Shown: positions 1 through 9,028, numbered from the stretch's first letter. The stretch: 64,000 nt of DNA from Bradyrhizobium diazoefficiens USDA 110 (GCF_000011365.1 NC_004463.1:6434001-6498000); one strand, 5' to 3'. Translations and numbers: made by a program. The notes: generated by a model from the sequence alone, not told the origin.

Positions 1-97
1 GATCTTCGACTTTGACGTCAAGGATTGGGGGGACGTGGCCTACCGCCGCGGCAAGCTGGTGCTGTTCGTCAGCCCCAAGCTGCTTCGATCGGGATGA
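1..97 (+). CDS. C-terminal fragment of an upstream gene, possibly a TRAP transporter permease
   Basis: Only the last 31 codons are present, ending in TGA; they read IFDFDVKDWGDVAYRRGK and then a short hydrophobic stretch. The fragment is too short to assign by motif. A universal stress protein follows closely on the same strand, and fused TRAP dicarboxylate permeases are often followed by a UspA (TeaD-like) gene and end in a soluble DUF3394 tail. A TRAP permease C-terminus is therefore the best guess, but this is inference from context. Confidence 0.4.
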   Translation, partial: IFDFDVKDWGDVAYRRGKLVLFVSPKLLRSG

Positions 98-162
98 GAC
101 CCGCGGGTCTCGACCGGTTGATGCAGCTGATCGAGAGCTGACTGGAAGATTTGGAGGCGCAG

Positions 163-588
163 ATGTTCAAGTCCATCCTCGTGCCCATCGACCTCGCCGA
201 CACCGATCTCGCCAAGCCGGCGATCGCGACCGCGGCAACGCTGTCGCAGACCTGGAGCGGCACGGTGCGCCTGCTCAACGTGCTGCCGATGACGCCGGTG
301 ATGCTGGCCGAATACGTGCCGGCCGATTTCGACGAACAGCAGCGCCAGACCTCGGAGGAAGCGCTCGCCATCGTCGCGCGCGAGTCCGGCATCGAGGCCT
401 CCCACATCTCCAGCGTGGTCCGCCAGGGCGGCATCTACCACGAGATTCTGGAGGAAGCCGTGCACATGAAGGCCGATCTGATCGTGATGACCTCGCATAG
501 GCCGGCGATGCGCACCTATTTCCTCGGCTCCAATGCCGGGCACGTGGTGCGCTATGCGAAGTGCTCGGTGCTGGTGGTCAGGCACTGA
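163..588 (+). CDS. Universal stress protein, UspA family (141 aa)
   Basis: Single Usp domain of typical length beginning MFKSILVPIDLAD, with the usual parallel beta/alpha pattern and a C-terminal strand SVLVVR. I chose the ATG rather than an in-frame TTG four codons upstream because GGAGG sits at proper spacing before the ATG. The ATP-binding pattern G-2x-G-9x-G(S/T) is only half kept: the last part is LGSNA, but HRPAM replaces the first glycine pair, so nucleotide binding may be weak. UspA proteins bind ATP or AMP and modulate stress survival; those encoded next to TRAP transporters (TeaD) tune uptake, which would fit the truncated upstream gene. Confidence 0.88.
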   Translation: MFKSILVPIDLADTDLAKPAIATAATLSQTWSGTVRLLNVLPMTPVMLAEYVPADFDEQQRQTSEEALAIVARESGIEASHISSVVRQGGIYHEILEEAVHMKADLIVMTSHRPAMRTYFLGSNAGHVVRYAKCSVLVVRH

Positions 589-1326
589 GGGCTGCTCCGT
601 AGCCTGTTGTTCCGGGCTTCAAGCCCTTGCGTTGCCCGTCGGGCAAAACACCCAAACGGCAGGTCAATTCCCGCCGCCCAAAATATTCCACTTTACCGAA
701 ATTCGGAAACGGCGTATGTGTCGCCTCACTCCGGCCCAAGGAAGAGGGGCGTATCGCGATCGTCACGAACGCGGGCCGGGCGGCGGTGGACGCTAGTTGC
801 ATCGGCGCGAAGGGTTTCGCAGGGCGGGCAACCGTGAGCGAAACCATCGCGCGCACGACCGGTGTGATCGGCGTACGGCCAAATCGTGTCGTCCTGGCGC
901 CCGGGGTCTGTGCGCCAAGTTCTGCGGTGATGTGTGCGGCCCGACCGGACCGCGCGCGTCAGCCATCCGCAAGGCGACGGGGGCAATAGTGCATCGCTCC
1001 CCGGGGAGAGCACGACATAAGCCGTTCCAACCACTGCGCAGGGAAGGCCGGGATGTCTCGGTTGCCCTGTTTCCCCGCTGTGCATCGTAGCGCAATCTGC
1101 ATCTCGCATGGCGGTCGATGGGAGCCAGCCGGCTCCCGGCCTTCCCTGCGCCCTCTTTCATTGGGCGTGACGCGACGAAGCAAAGCTCGGGCGAAACAGG
1201 CCGCGAGGATGCGAAAGTGTGTCTGCGAGTGAGATATGAGTTGAAAGAGCGATGCCCGTGCCCGCACTCCGTCATTGCGAGGTCACCGCGCCCAGATCTA
1301 CCGGGCACGGCGCACGTCAAAACACG
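589..1326. other. 738-bp gap, repeat-like, no credible gene
   Basis: No frame here has protein-like composition. The longest frames are Arg/Ser/Pro-rich on both strands; the minus-strand frame contains KEGAGKAGSRLAPIDRHARC and RPSLRSGWNGLCRALPGE, strings I recall from spurious hypothetical proteins repeated in many Bradyrhizobium and Rhodopseudomonas genomes. That points to a dispersed intergenic repeat rather than a gene. The right end (about 1272-1300) contains CCGTCATTGCGAGG, resembling the arm of the palindromic repeats found elsewhere in the window. Confidence 0.5.
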
Positions 1327-1563
1327 TTACAGATACCGCGTCATCTCGGCTTTGAACTGCCCGTAGACCGCGTCCTCGATCTGGCTGCGCGTGATCCCGA
1401 TGTCGCGCAGGGCGTGGTCGTCGAGTTCGCTCAGCGTCTTGACGGCGGAGCGACGCTCCAGGCGGTCGAACAGCGCATGGATGGCGCTGGCGAGAGCGCG
1501 GAAAAATCCGCTCGACGAGGATGGGCGTAAACTCCGCCCGGCAGCTTGCGAGATCGTGGTCAT
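1327..1563 (-). CDS. DUF1127 small basic protein (78 aa)
   Basis: The C-terminal half reads LSELDDHALRDIGITRSQIE, the DUF1127 (YjiS-like) signature. The ATG giving MTTISQAAGRSL is preceded by GGAGAAG, so the longer open frame upstream of it is not used. DUF1127 proteins are short, Arg-rich and often stress-responsive; some alphaproteobacterial members affect phosphate or C1 metabolism and RNA turnover. It is divergent from a MocR-type regulator with about 180 bp between them, so it is a likely target of that regulator (inference). The predicted operator repeats lie between the two start codons. Confidence 0.85.
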   Translation of the reverse strand: MTTISQAAGRSLRPSSSSGFFRALASAIHALFDRLERRSAVKTLSELDDHALRDIGITRSQIEDAVYGQFKAEMTRYL

Positions 1564-1705
1564 TTTTCTTCTCCGGCCTATTGTCCACGCGGCGAAGCGG
1601 GCGCCGTTGGCGCAGACGCTGGAGCGCCTGCACCTCATTTGCCATAGGATTGCTCTCGCTCTCCTCGGCTCAACGCGGACCTTGATGGAACTTAAATGCT
1701 CCAGT

Positions 1706-1744
1706 ACATTGCTCGGAGCAAGGAAAACATTGCTCTCGGTGCAA
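1706..1744. promoter_or_regulatory. Putative MocR operator: direct repeats 21 bp apart
   Basis: ACATTGCTC occurs twice with 21-bp spacing, two helical turns. Each copy is the left half of an imperfect palindrome: TTGCTCGGAGCAA and TTGCTCTCGGTGCAA. A third ATTGCTCTCG lies about 60 bp upstream, near the DUF1127 start. Paired sites on one helix face are usual for MocR/GntR regulators such as GabR, TauR and PdxR. The second copy ends two bases before the regulator ATG, which suggests autoregulation. Confidence 0.55.
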
Positions 1745-1746
1745 TA

Positions 1747-3090
1747 ATGTCCAAGTTCGAGTATGTGAAGCTTGCCGATGCCATTGCCTCGGATATCTCT
1801 AATGGCACGTTAAGGCCCGGCGACCGGCTGCCTCCACAGCGCAATTTTGCCTATGACCGTGGCATTGCGGTCTCGACCGCGAGCCGGGTTTATACGGAAT
1901 TGCTCCGCCGCGGCCTCGTGGTCGGCGAAGTCGGCCGCGGCACCTTCATCTCCGGCGACATCAGGCGCGAAGTCGAGGCGCTGAGCGAGCCGCGCGACGC
2001 GCGGATCGACTTCGAGGTCAATTATCCGTTATTGCCGCAGCAATGGGCCATGATCGCCAAGAGCCTTGCGGGGCTCGAGCGCGTCGACGCGCTGGAATCC
2101 GCGCTGCGCGTCTCGACCAGCACCGGCACCAAGAGCGCGCGCAATGCGGCGGCCGCCTATCTCGGGCGCAAGGACTTTGCGCCGCAGGCCGAGCAGATCA
2201 TCTTCACCGCCAACGGCAAGCAGTCGCTCGCGGCCGCGCTCACGGCGCTCGTCCCCACCGGCGGCCGCTGCGGCGTCGAGGCGCTCACCTACCCTTACGT
2301 CAAGAGCATTGCGGCGCGGTTAGGTGTGACGCTGGTCCCGATTTCGATGGACGAGCATGGCGCGCGGCCCGACGCCATCCAGAAGGCGCATCGCGAGGCA
2401 CACCTGTCGGCGCTCTATCTCCAGCCCATCATCCAGAACCCGCTCGGCGTCACCATGAACGCGACGCGGCGCGCCGACATCATGCGCGTCGCCGAGAAGC
2501 TCGATCTGACCATCATCGAGGACGCCGTCTACGGCTTCCTCGCCGACGACACGCCGCTGGCCGCACTCGGGCCGGACCGCTGCATCGTGATCGACAGCCT
2601 GTCGAAGAAGGTCGCACCGGGCCTTGCGCTCGGCATCCTCGTCACCCCGCCGCGTCTGCGCGAGAGCGTGATGAGCGCGGTTCGCACCGGCGGCTGGATC
2701 GCCTCCGGCCATGCGCTCGCATCGGGGCAGCGGCTGATGGCCGACGGCACCGTCGCCGAGCTGACGCGCCTGAAGCGCATCGACGCCGCGCGCCGCCAGC
2801 AGACCGCGGCCAGGCTGCTGGCCGGCTACCAGTTCGCCGCCGACCCGCGCTCCTATCATCTCTGGCTCACGCTGCCGTCGCACTGGCGTTCGCAGACCTT
2901 CGTTGCCGCAGCCGCCAGGCGCGGCATCGCGCTGACGCCGTCCTCGACTTTTGCAATCGCGCATGGTCACGCGCCGAATGCGGTGCGTCTCGCGCTCGCC
3001 CCGCCCACGTTCGAGCAGCTAGATTCAGGCCTGCGCACGCTCGTCTCGCTGCTCGGCACCAAGGAAGAGGACTTTGACTCGACGGAGTAA
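1747..3090 (+). CDS. MocR-type transcription regulator: GntR HTH fused to class-I aminotransferase fold (447 aa)
   Basis: Residues 1-75 form a GntR winged helix (GDRLPPQRNFAYDRG, then STASRVYTELLRRGLV and a GTFISG wing). The rest is an aminotransferase-like domain with the PLP lysine in DSLSKKVAPG near residue 286 and a TIIEDAVYG Asp motif. The first in-frame ATG is 17 codons earlier, but MSKFEYVKLADAIASDI begins exactly where GntR domains begin. MocR regulators sense PLP or amino-compound adducts. The effector cannot be read from sequence; the divergent DUF1127 gene and its own promoter are the obvious targets. Confidence 0.9.
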   Translation: MSKFEYVKLADAIASDISNGTLRPGDRLPPQRNFAYDRGIAVSTASRVYTELLRRGLVVGEVGRGTFISGDIRREVEALSEPRDARIDFEVNYPLLPQQWAMIAKSLAGLERVDALESALRVSTSTGTKSARNAAAAYLGRKDFAPQAEQIIFTANGKQSLAAALTALVPTGGRCGVEALTYPYVKSIAARLGVTLVPISMDEHGARPDAIQKAHREAHLSALYLQPIIQNPLGVTMNATRRADIMRVAEKLDLTIIEDAVYGFLADDTPLAALGPDRCIVIDSLSKKVAPGLALGILVTPPRLRESVMSAVRTGGWIASGHALASGQRLMADGTVAELTRLKRIDAARRQQTAARLLAGYQFAADPRSYHLWLTLPSHWRSQTFVAAAARRGIALTPSSTFAIAHGHAPNAVRLALAPPTFEQLDSGLRTLVSLLGTKEEDFDSTE

Positions 3091-3093
3091 CCT

Positions 3094-3150
3094 GAGCGTT
3101 TTCGAGCGAAGTGGATACCGGTTCGCGTAAAGAAAACGCGTCAAAACTAG
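3094..3150. repeat. Short interspersed repeat, family A, copy 1
   Basis: The element starts GAGCGTTTTC, has GGATACCGGTTCGCG in the middle and ends AGAAAACGCGTCAAAAC; the termini are inverted copies (GCGTTTTC / GAAAACGC). A second copy near 31.05 kb shares all three blocks. It sits between the convergent regulator and YdcF genes. Confidence 0.75.
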
Positions 3151-3161
3151 AATCTTGCCCG

Positions 3162-3761
3162 TCAGCCCTCCGGCCATTCCGCGATAAAGCCCCTCGCCTT
3201 GTACGGCTCGATCTTGTCCCATTCATGCAGGACGCGACGGCGAAATTCGACATCGGTGTGCCAGAGCGCGCGCGGCGTCGCAAAGCTGTCGACGGTGAGC
3301 AGCATCTTCTCGACCTCGGGCCAGTGCCGGTGCAGCGTCATCGGGTAGCGACGCGCGGTCCAGGTGTTGCCGAGGCAGATCACGCTGCGGATATTTTGCA
3401 GCCCAAGCGCCGCGTCGATGACCGGCAGCGAGACGATCACGTTCTCGCCGGTATTCGTCGCGCCATGTTCCTCGAGGATCCGGTCCGCCGGAATGCCCGC
3501 CGCGACCATCGCCGCCTTGATGATGGTGCACTCGGATTGCTCCGAGCCCGGCGTCACGCCGCCGCTGACAATCGACCAGCGGAACAAGCCCTCGCGCCAC
3601 AGCCTTGCGGCGGTGTCGGCGCGGAGTGCGGTGTCCTCGCGGGTGCCGAACATGAACAAGAGGTCGGCCGGCCGGAGCGGCGTGTCGATCAGATGCGTGC
3701 GGTTGATCCTGGCGATCTCATCCGCCGCAGGCCGGCGCGTGCTGCAATCCATCGCTGACAT
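3162..3761 (-). CDS. YdcF-family (DUF218) protein (199 aa)
   Basis: The protein shows the DUF218 pattern: a beta strand ADLLFMFGT, then SGGVTPGSEQSE, EEHGATNTGENV and CLGNTWTARRYPM, which together line the presumed active-site cleft. YdcF/SanA/ElyC proteins are linked to envelope metabolism, and E. coli YdcF binds S-adenosylmethionine; no enzymatic role is established for this subgroup. No transmembrane segment is visible, so it is probably cytosolic. Several starts are possible within 24 codons and none has a strong ribosome site; I chose the ATG of MSAMDCSTRRP. Confidence 0.75.
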   Translation of the reverse strand: MSAMDCSTRRPAADEIARINRTHLIDTPLRPADLLFMFGTREDTALRADTAARLWREGLFRWSIVSGGVTPGSEQSECTIIKAAMVAAGIPADRILEEHGATNTGENVIVSLPVIDAALGLQNIRSVICLGNTWTARRYPMTLHRHWPEVEKMLLTVDSFATPRALWHTDVEFRRRVLHEWDKIEPYKARGFIAEWPEG

Positions 3762-3823
3762 GGCAGCACGATGCGACACCGGCACCGGGGCGCGAAGTCA
3801 CGTTTGATTGCGGCCGATTGCAG

Positions 3824-4435
3824 CTAAGGCAACAAGGCCTTCGGCACGCGATCGAAGCTGTAGCTCTGCGGCTGGTTGCGCCGCACGAAGCCGCCGACCT
3901 GCCAGGCGAACAGCGCGGCAAAGCCGAGGATGAACAACGCGCCGGCGAAGGCGTCGATCATGAGCGCGCGGATCAGGAGCCCAGTCATCGCCACCGTCAG
4001 CACCGCCATGAACGCCAGCACCGCGGCATAGGTGTTGCGGCCGAGGCCTGCCGTCAGCACCGCGCGGCTGCCTGCTTTCGCCATCCGCGCATGGAGCTCG
4101 ACGATGAAGTCGCGAAAGCCATTGTCCTGCGGCGCCATCAGCGCCGCAGTCTGCCAGCTCGTCGACAGGATCGCGATGCGGCCGCCACCGCTGCGGCTGA
4201 CATCGGCGCGAAAGCGATGCTGCTGCATCGACACCGGGCGGAACGACAACCGGATTGCGCTGATCTCGTCGTAGCGCCACAGGCCGGAACGGCCGCCGAT
4301 GTGCCAGGACAGCCCCGCGTCGGTCAGCTCGAAACGATGCGCCGAACCGATCAGCGACGCCTTGTAGGCATAGCTCGCGCCTGGGGCGCCCTGCGCGTCC
4401 GAAACCCGCATCTCGACAATCGATCCCGTCTGCAA
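3824..4435 (-). CDS. Hypothetical membrane protein with two C-terminal TM segments (203 aa)
   Basis: The N-terminal 120 residues form a soluble, PH-like beta-rich stretch (LSWHIGGRSGLWRYDEISAI, then RIAILSTSW). Two hydrophobic segments follow (YAAVLAFMAVLTVAMTGLLI and AGALFILGFAALFAWQVGGF), and the end is QSYSFDRVPKALLP. I do not recognise a named family. The start is uncertain: a TTG at the given position preceded by GGGA, or an ATG eight codons in. It is divergent from the next small membrane protein with about 65 bp between them, so the two may share a promoter region. Confidence 0.65.
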   Translation of the reverse strand: MQTGSIVEMRVSDAQGAPGASYAYKASLIGSAHRFELTDAGLSWHIGGRSGLWRYDEISAIRLSFRPVSMQQHRFRADVSRSGGGRIAILSTSWQTAALMAPQDNGFRDFIVELHARMAKAGSRAVLTAGLGRNTYAAVLAFMAVLTVAMTGLLIRALMIDAFAGALFILGFAALFAWQVGGFVRRNQPQSYSFDRVPKALLP

Positions 4436-4502
4436 TCCCGACCGCGCAATCCGGTCTGCGACCCGCTTGCGCGGTCGCCCTCGCCCATCCTACAAGCGGG
4501 GC

Positions 4503-4937
4503 ATGGCTGAGACGACCTTTTTTCCGCGCCGCCTGATTCTCGGGGCTGCCGTGATCTGCGGCGTGCTGCTCGCGCTCGCGGTGCACATGCTGGGCGCGCG
4601 CTACGGGCTCGACCTCGGCGGCCTCTGGCGCTCCGACACGCATGAGTTCATTCCGGCGGGCGCTGCGATCGCCTGGTGGCTGATCGCCACGGTCGGCTTT
4701 TCCGGCGGGTATTTCACGGCGACATTGATGCAGAGCGCCGCCCACGGCCAGATCCCGCAACGGATGCGGCAATTCCTGATCGCGGTCGGCGTGCTCCTGC
4801 TTGCGGGCGCCGGCCAGGTGGCCTCGGCCCCGAGCCCGATCCCGACGGTCTCGGGCGTGCTTGCCGGGCTCGCCGCGCTGTGCCTTGGCGCCGTGATGGC
4901 ATTCTGCGGCGCGCATTTCGCGCTGCGCCGCGGCTAG
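4503..4937 (+). CDS. Small hypothetical inner-membrane protein (144 aa)
   Basis: Starting at MAETTFFPRR, the protein has four hydrophobic stretches (RLILGAAVICGVLLALAVHM, AAIAWWLIATVGFSGGYFTA, FLIAVGVLLLAGAGQ, GVLAGLAALCLGAVMAFCGA) and ends in a basic tail. No catalytic motif or known family is apparent. It converges on the MHYT-GGDEF-EAL gene with only a few bases between the stop codons. Function unknown. Confidence 0.65.
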   Translation: MAETTFFPRRLILGAAVICGVLLALAVHMLGARYGLDLGGLWRSDTHEFIPAGAAIAWWLIATVGFSGGYFTATLMQSAAHGQIPQRMRQFLIAVGVLLLAGAGQVASAPSPIPTVSGVLAGLAALCLGAVMAFCGAHFALRRG

Positions 4938-4942
4938 CCTTT

Positions 4943-7342
4943 CTAGGCCGAGGCGCGCAGCCGCGGGCGCTCCAGCATCAACGCCACATCCGAGGCAGGC
5001 CGCGGCTTGCTGAACAGATAGCCCTGCGCCTGGGTGCAGCCCTCGCGCCTGAGCAGCTCGAGCTGCGCGTCGTTCTCGACACCTTCCGCGGTGGTCACGA
5101 TGCCGAGGCTGCGGCCGAGCCCGGTCACGGCGCGGATGATCGCCATGGAATCCTCCCGCGTCGCGAGCTCCGACACGAAGGAGCGGTCGATCTTGATCTT
5201 GTCGAACGGGAAGCTGCGCAAATAGCTCAGCGACGAATAGCCGGTGCCGAAATCGTCGAGCGAGATCCGCACCCCCATGGCGCGCAGCTCGTGCAGGGTG
5301 GTCAGCGTCGCCTCGCTGTTCTGAAGCAGCACGGATTCGGTGATCTCGAGCTCGAGCCGGCGCGCCGGCAGTCCCGAGACGGTCAGCGCCGCGGTCACGG
5401 ATGCGATCAGGTTCGGATTCCTGAACTGCACCGGCGACAGGTTGACCGCGACATCGACATCGTCGGGCCAGGTGGCCGCGTCGGTGCAGGCGGAACGCAG
5501 CACGAATTCGCCGAGCTGGACGATGAGTCCGGTCTCCTCGGCCAGCGGAATGAAGTTGATGGGGGCGATCAGGCCGCGCTGCGGATGGTTCCAGCGCAGC
5601 AACGCCTCGAAGACGACGACGCGACCACTGGCGACGTCGCGGATCGGCTGATAGTACGGCTGGAACTCGTCGCGTTGCAGCGCTGCGCGGAGATCCATCT
5701 CCAACAGACGGCGCGCCTGTGCGCGCGCATCCATGCCGGTCTCGAAGAAGCGGTAGGTGCCGCGGCCGTCCGCCTTTGCGCGGTACAGCGCAAGGTCGGC
5801 GTTCTTCAGAAGCTCGTCCGCATTGCTGCCGTCCTGCGGCGACAGCGAGATGCCGATCGAGACACCGATGACGATCTGATGGTCGTCGATCTCGTAAGGC
5901 GCCGAGATCACCTCGACGAGGCGGCCGGCAAGGCACCTCGCTGCGGCTTCCTCCGACCGTCCGATCTGGACCACTGCGAATTCGTCGCCGCCAAGCCGCG
6001 CCACCGTGTCGCTCTCGCCGACGGTGGCCTTCAGCCTGCGGCCAACCTCCTTGAGCAGCGCGTCGCCGATGGGATGGCCAAGCGAGTCGTTGATGTCCTT
6101 GAAGTGATCGAGATCGAGGCAGAGCACCGCGAGCTGGTCGCCCGAACCCGTCCGGCGCAGTCCCTGCTCAAGCTGCTCGTGGAACAGCACGCGGTTCGGC
6201 AGACCGGTCAGCGCGTCATGACGCGCCATGTGCGAGATCTTCGCCTGCGCCTCCAGCCATTCGGTGATGTCCTCGAAGGTCGCGACCCAGCCGCCGCCCT
6301 GCATCGGCTGGTTGACGACCCGGATGGAGCGGCCGAGCCGGTTGACGACCTGGCTGGTGGTGCGGCCCTCGCGCGCGTCGATCACGAGGCGCGCGAAGAA
6401 TTCATCCGCATCGCCCTGCCACTGGCCCTTGGCCTGCTCTTCCCGCAGCACGTCGACCAAGAGGCGGCCGGTCAGCGCGATATCGGTGCGACGAAGCATC
6501 GCCGCGTAGCGCTCGTTGAACAGCATGATCTTGCCGTCCGCGTCGAACATGCACAGCCCCTGCGACATGTTCTCGAGCGCGGTATCGAGCACGACCTGCT
6601 GGCGTCCCAATTCGCCCTTGGCGCGGCGGTCGAGCACAGCCGCTGCGAGCGCGATCGCGATGATCGCGACGGCCGCGCTGGCGGTAAGGACCGACAAGGA
6701 GGCCGGCGGGATCGACAGGCCACTGATGACGATCGAAGGATCCGGCGTCAGCTCCACGGCGCCCATGGCGGTGAAATGATGCGAGACGATGGCGACGGTC
6801 AGCAGCACCGTCGCACCGAGCGCATTCGCCACGCCGTCGCGCCGCCCCGCGACGACCAGCGCAAGCGATCCAAAGACGATACCGAGAACGATCGAGACCG
6901 CCACGGTGTCGGTCGCCCAGCCGATGCGCGCGGGAATCTCGAGCGCCATCATGCCGGTGTAATGCATTGCGGCAACGCCGCCGCCAACGACGGCGCCACC
7001 GAGCGCGACCGGAATCGTCCGCGTCGCTGACACCGAGATGCTCAGCCCGACGAAGGTGACCGCAATCGCGAAGATCAGCGACAGAACGGTCACGGGGATG
7101 TTGTAGGCGCCGCCGGCGCCCGGCCCGTAGGCCTGCATCGCGATGAAATGGGTTGCCCAGATGCCGCAGCCTGCGACGACGGCGTCCAGCGCGATCCACG
7201 ATACGCGAGCACCGCCGCTTGCCGCACGCGCGCGCTGGAACAGGCTGATCGCCGCCGCGCTCGCGAGCAGGCACACTGCGCCGCCGAGTGCGACGAGGCG
7301 CCAGTCATGCTGGTCCGTGAGACAGTAAAGAACTTGATACAT
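4943..7342 (-). CDS. MHYT-PAS-GGDEF-EAL cyclic-di-GMP signalling protein (799 aa)
   Basis: The N-terminus is a seven-helix MHYT sensor with its three repeats visible as ATHFIAMQA, MHYTGMMALE and SHHFTAMGAVE; this domain is thought to bind copper and sense O2, CO or NO. A PAS-like segment follows (ALENMSQGLCMFDADGKIML). Next comes a diguanylate cyclase domain with intact RLGGDEF (near residue 450), then a phosphodiesterase domain with FEALLRWNHP and DDFGTGYSSLSYL. Both output motifs look catalytically competent, so the direction of c-di-GMP change cannot be told from sequence. It is monocistronic in this window. Confidence 0.95.
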   Translation of the reverse strand: MYQVLYCLTDQHDWRLVALGGAVCLLASAAAISLFQRARAASGGARVSWIALDAVVAGCGIWATHFIAMQAYGPGAGGAYNIPVTVLSLIFAIAVTFVGLSISVSATRTIPVALGGAVVGGGVAAMHYTGMMALEIPARIGWATDTVAVSIVLGIVFGSLALVVAGRRDGVANALGATVLLTVAIVSHHFTAMGAVELTPDPSIVISGLSIPPASLSVLTASAAVAIIAIALAAAVLDRRAKGELGRQQVVLDTALENMSQGLCMFDADGKIMLFNERYAAMLRRTDIALTGRLLVDVLREEQAKGQWQGDADEFFARLVIDAREGRTTSQVVNRLGRSIRVVNQPMQGGGWVATFEDITEWLEAQAKISHMARHDALTGLPNRVLFHEQLEQGLRRTGSGDQLAVLCLDLDHFKDINDSLGHPIGDALLKEVGRRLKATVGESDTVARLGGDEFAVVQIGRSEEAAARCLAGRLVEVISAPYEIDDHQIVIGVSIGISLSPQDGSNADELLKNADLALYRAKADGRGTYRFFETGMDARAQARRLLEMDLRAALQRDEFQPYYQPIRDVASGRVVVFEALLRWNHPQRGLIAPINFIPLAEETGLIVQLGEFVLRSACTDAATWPDDVDVAVNLSPVQFRNPNLIASVTAALTVSGLPARRLELEITESVLLQNSEATLTTLHELRAMGVRISLDDFGTGYSSLSYLRSFPFDKIKIDRSFVSELATREDSMAIIRAVTGLGRSLGIVTTAEGVENDAQLELLRREGCTQAQGYLFSKPRPASDVALMLERPRLRASA

Positions 7343-7455
7343 TGCCGGCCCCTATCCGACCCGCACTAGAGCGGGCAGAGATGGACAGTCGGTAACCGGC
7401 TATGTGCTGGGTTCGGCGATGGTGAACGGAAGATGTGTGCGTTTGCTCACATTGT

Positions 7456-8865
7456 TCATCTTCGCGAAGGCGCGCCGATCCCGATCACGGCGGCGGCGAG
7501 CAGCAGGACTGTGGCCGATACCACCAGCGATGCGTGCAGGCCGGTCATGAATGCACCTTCCGAGGCCACCAGCGAGCCGAACAGCGCAACGCCGAGCACG
7601 CTGCCGGTCTGCCGCGTCGCGTTCAGAACGCCCGCCGCGATGCCGGAGCGCGCCTTCTCGACGCTGCCCAGCAGGGTCGAGGTCAGCGGCGGCACCAGCA
7701 GCCCAAGTCCGCCGCTGATCGCGATCATCTGCGCGCAGATCATCCAATAGCTCGTGTCAGCCTCGATCCAGATCAGGCCGAGACAGCCGAGCGCCGAGAT
7801 AAAGGCGCCGACGACAATGGTCGGGCACGGTCCGATGCGCTCGGCGAGGCGCGGCGCCAGCAGATTGACCGGGAGCACCGCGGCCATCATCGGCACGAAG
7901 GCAAGTCCGGTCCACCACGCCGACAGCCCGTTGATCCTCTGGAAGTACAGGCTGAGCACGAAGATCAGGCCGTAGATCGCGATGTTCACGAGCAGGCCGA
8001 CGAGCGCGGTCAGGGTAAACAGCCGGTGACCGAACAGGGACAAGGGCAGCATCGGCTGCGCCGCGCGGCTCTCCCGCCAGACGAACAGCACGGCCAGGAC
8101 GAGGGCTGAAGCGAAGGCCACGAGCACGGCCGGATGGTCCCAGCCAAGCGCGCCGCCCTCGATGATCGCGCCGGCGAGCGCCCCCAGCGCGCCGATTGCC
8201 GTAAGCTGGCCGGGCAGATCGATCTCGCGCGAGGGCGCGCGCGTGGTCTCCGTCGCATAACGCCAGCTCAGCCAAAGGCCCATGAGGCCGATCGGAAGGT
8301 TGACGAGAAAGATCGCGCGCCAGCCGACCAGCGTGATCAGCGCGCCGCCGACGAAGGGGCCCGCGGTCAGCGCTAGGCTCGCTCCGGCAGCCCAGATCGC
8401 GACGGCGCGGCCGCGCGCGCGGTCGTCGGCATAGGCATGATTGAGCAACGCCAGCGAATTCGGCACCAGGATCGCCGCCGCTAGGCCCTGGACCAGTCGT
8501 GCCGCGATCAGCACGATTGCATTGGGGGACGATGCACAGGCGAGCGAGGCCGCAGTGAAGATGGCGAACCCGGCCATGAAGACGCGCTTGGCGCCGATCC
8601 GGTCGCCGAGTGCGCCGGCCGTCAGGATGAAGGCGGCAAAGGCAATGGTATAGGCGCTGACGACCCATTGCAGCTCGGCGACACCGCCGCCGAGCGTCCT
8701 GCCCATCGCGTCGAGCGCGGTGTTGACGATGGTGACGTCGAGCTGCACCACGCCATAGCCGAGGCTCATCGCGGCCAGCGTCAGGGAGGTTGCAGGACGA
8801 GATGAGGCGCGCGGCGCGCCGGCTCCGTCGTCGAAGGCTTCGTATTTGATGGTGCTTGCTCGCAT
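7456..8865 (-). CDS. MFS exporter, DHA2 (EmrB/QacA) family (469 aa)
   Basis: About 14 hydrophobic helices are visible. MFS motif A reads GALGDRIGAKRVFMAG, and a helix-5 motif C-like stretch reads SLALTAGPFVGGALI. The length matches 14-TM DHA2 drug:H+ antiporters. The ATG has GGTGG at proper spacing. No membrane-fusion partner (EmrA) or TetR repressor is adjacent, so substrate and regulation are open. Confidence 0.9.
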   Translation of the reverse strand: MRASTIKYEAFDDGAGAPRASSRPATSLTLAAMSLGYGVVQLDVTIVNTALDAMGRTLGGGVAELQWVVSAYTIAFAAFILTAGALGDRIGAKRVFMAGFAIFTAASLACASSPNAIVLIAARLVQGLAAAILVPNSLALLNHAYADDRARGRAVAIWAAGASLALTAGPFVGGALITLVGWRAIFLVNLPIGLMGLWLSWRYATETTRAPSREIDLPGQLTAIGALGALAGAIIEGGALGWDHPAVLVAFASALVLAVLFVWRESRAAQPMLPLSLFGHRLFTLTALVGLLVNIAIYGLIFVLSLYFQRINGLSAWWTGLAFVPMMAAVLPVNLLAPRLAERIGPCPTIVVGAFISALGCLGLIWIEADTSYWMICAQMIAISGGLGLLVPPLTSTLLGSVEKARSGIAAGVLNATRQTGSVLGVALFGSLVASEGAFMTGLHASLVVSATVLLLAAAVIGIGAPSRR

Positions 8866-8977
8866 GCTGCCACCTCGGTTGCAGCCCCACGCGACATATA
8901 GGCTTCCGGCCTGCCGTCATGTTTCGACAATGGCCGAAGGATGGATGTGTGGCGAGCGTGCCCACCCGAAACTCGGC

Positions 8978-9007
8978 GTCGTCGCCCGCGCAGGCGGGGA
9001 ATGACGA
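8978..9007. repeat. Short GC-rich palindromic repeat arm
   Basis: GTCGTCGCCCGCGCAGGCGGGGAATGACGAC resembles the arms of the palindromic repeats near 28.1-28.2 kb (CGCCCGCGAAGGCGGGCGA and CCCCGCCTGCGCGGGGAATGAC). It lies between the DHA2 exporter and the ferritin-like gene. Confidence 0.5.
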
Positions 9008-9028
9008 CGGCCGTGGCAAGCAAGGGCA

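Noticed and set aside
4676..7030. A 784-codon plus-strand open frame opposite the MHYT-GGDEF-EAL gene
   Set aside because: No domain; the minus strand carries intact GGDEF and EAL motifs.
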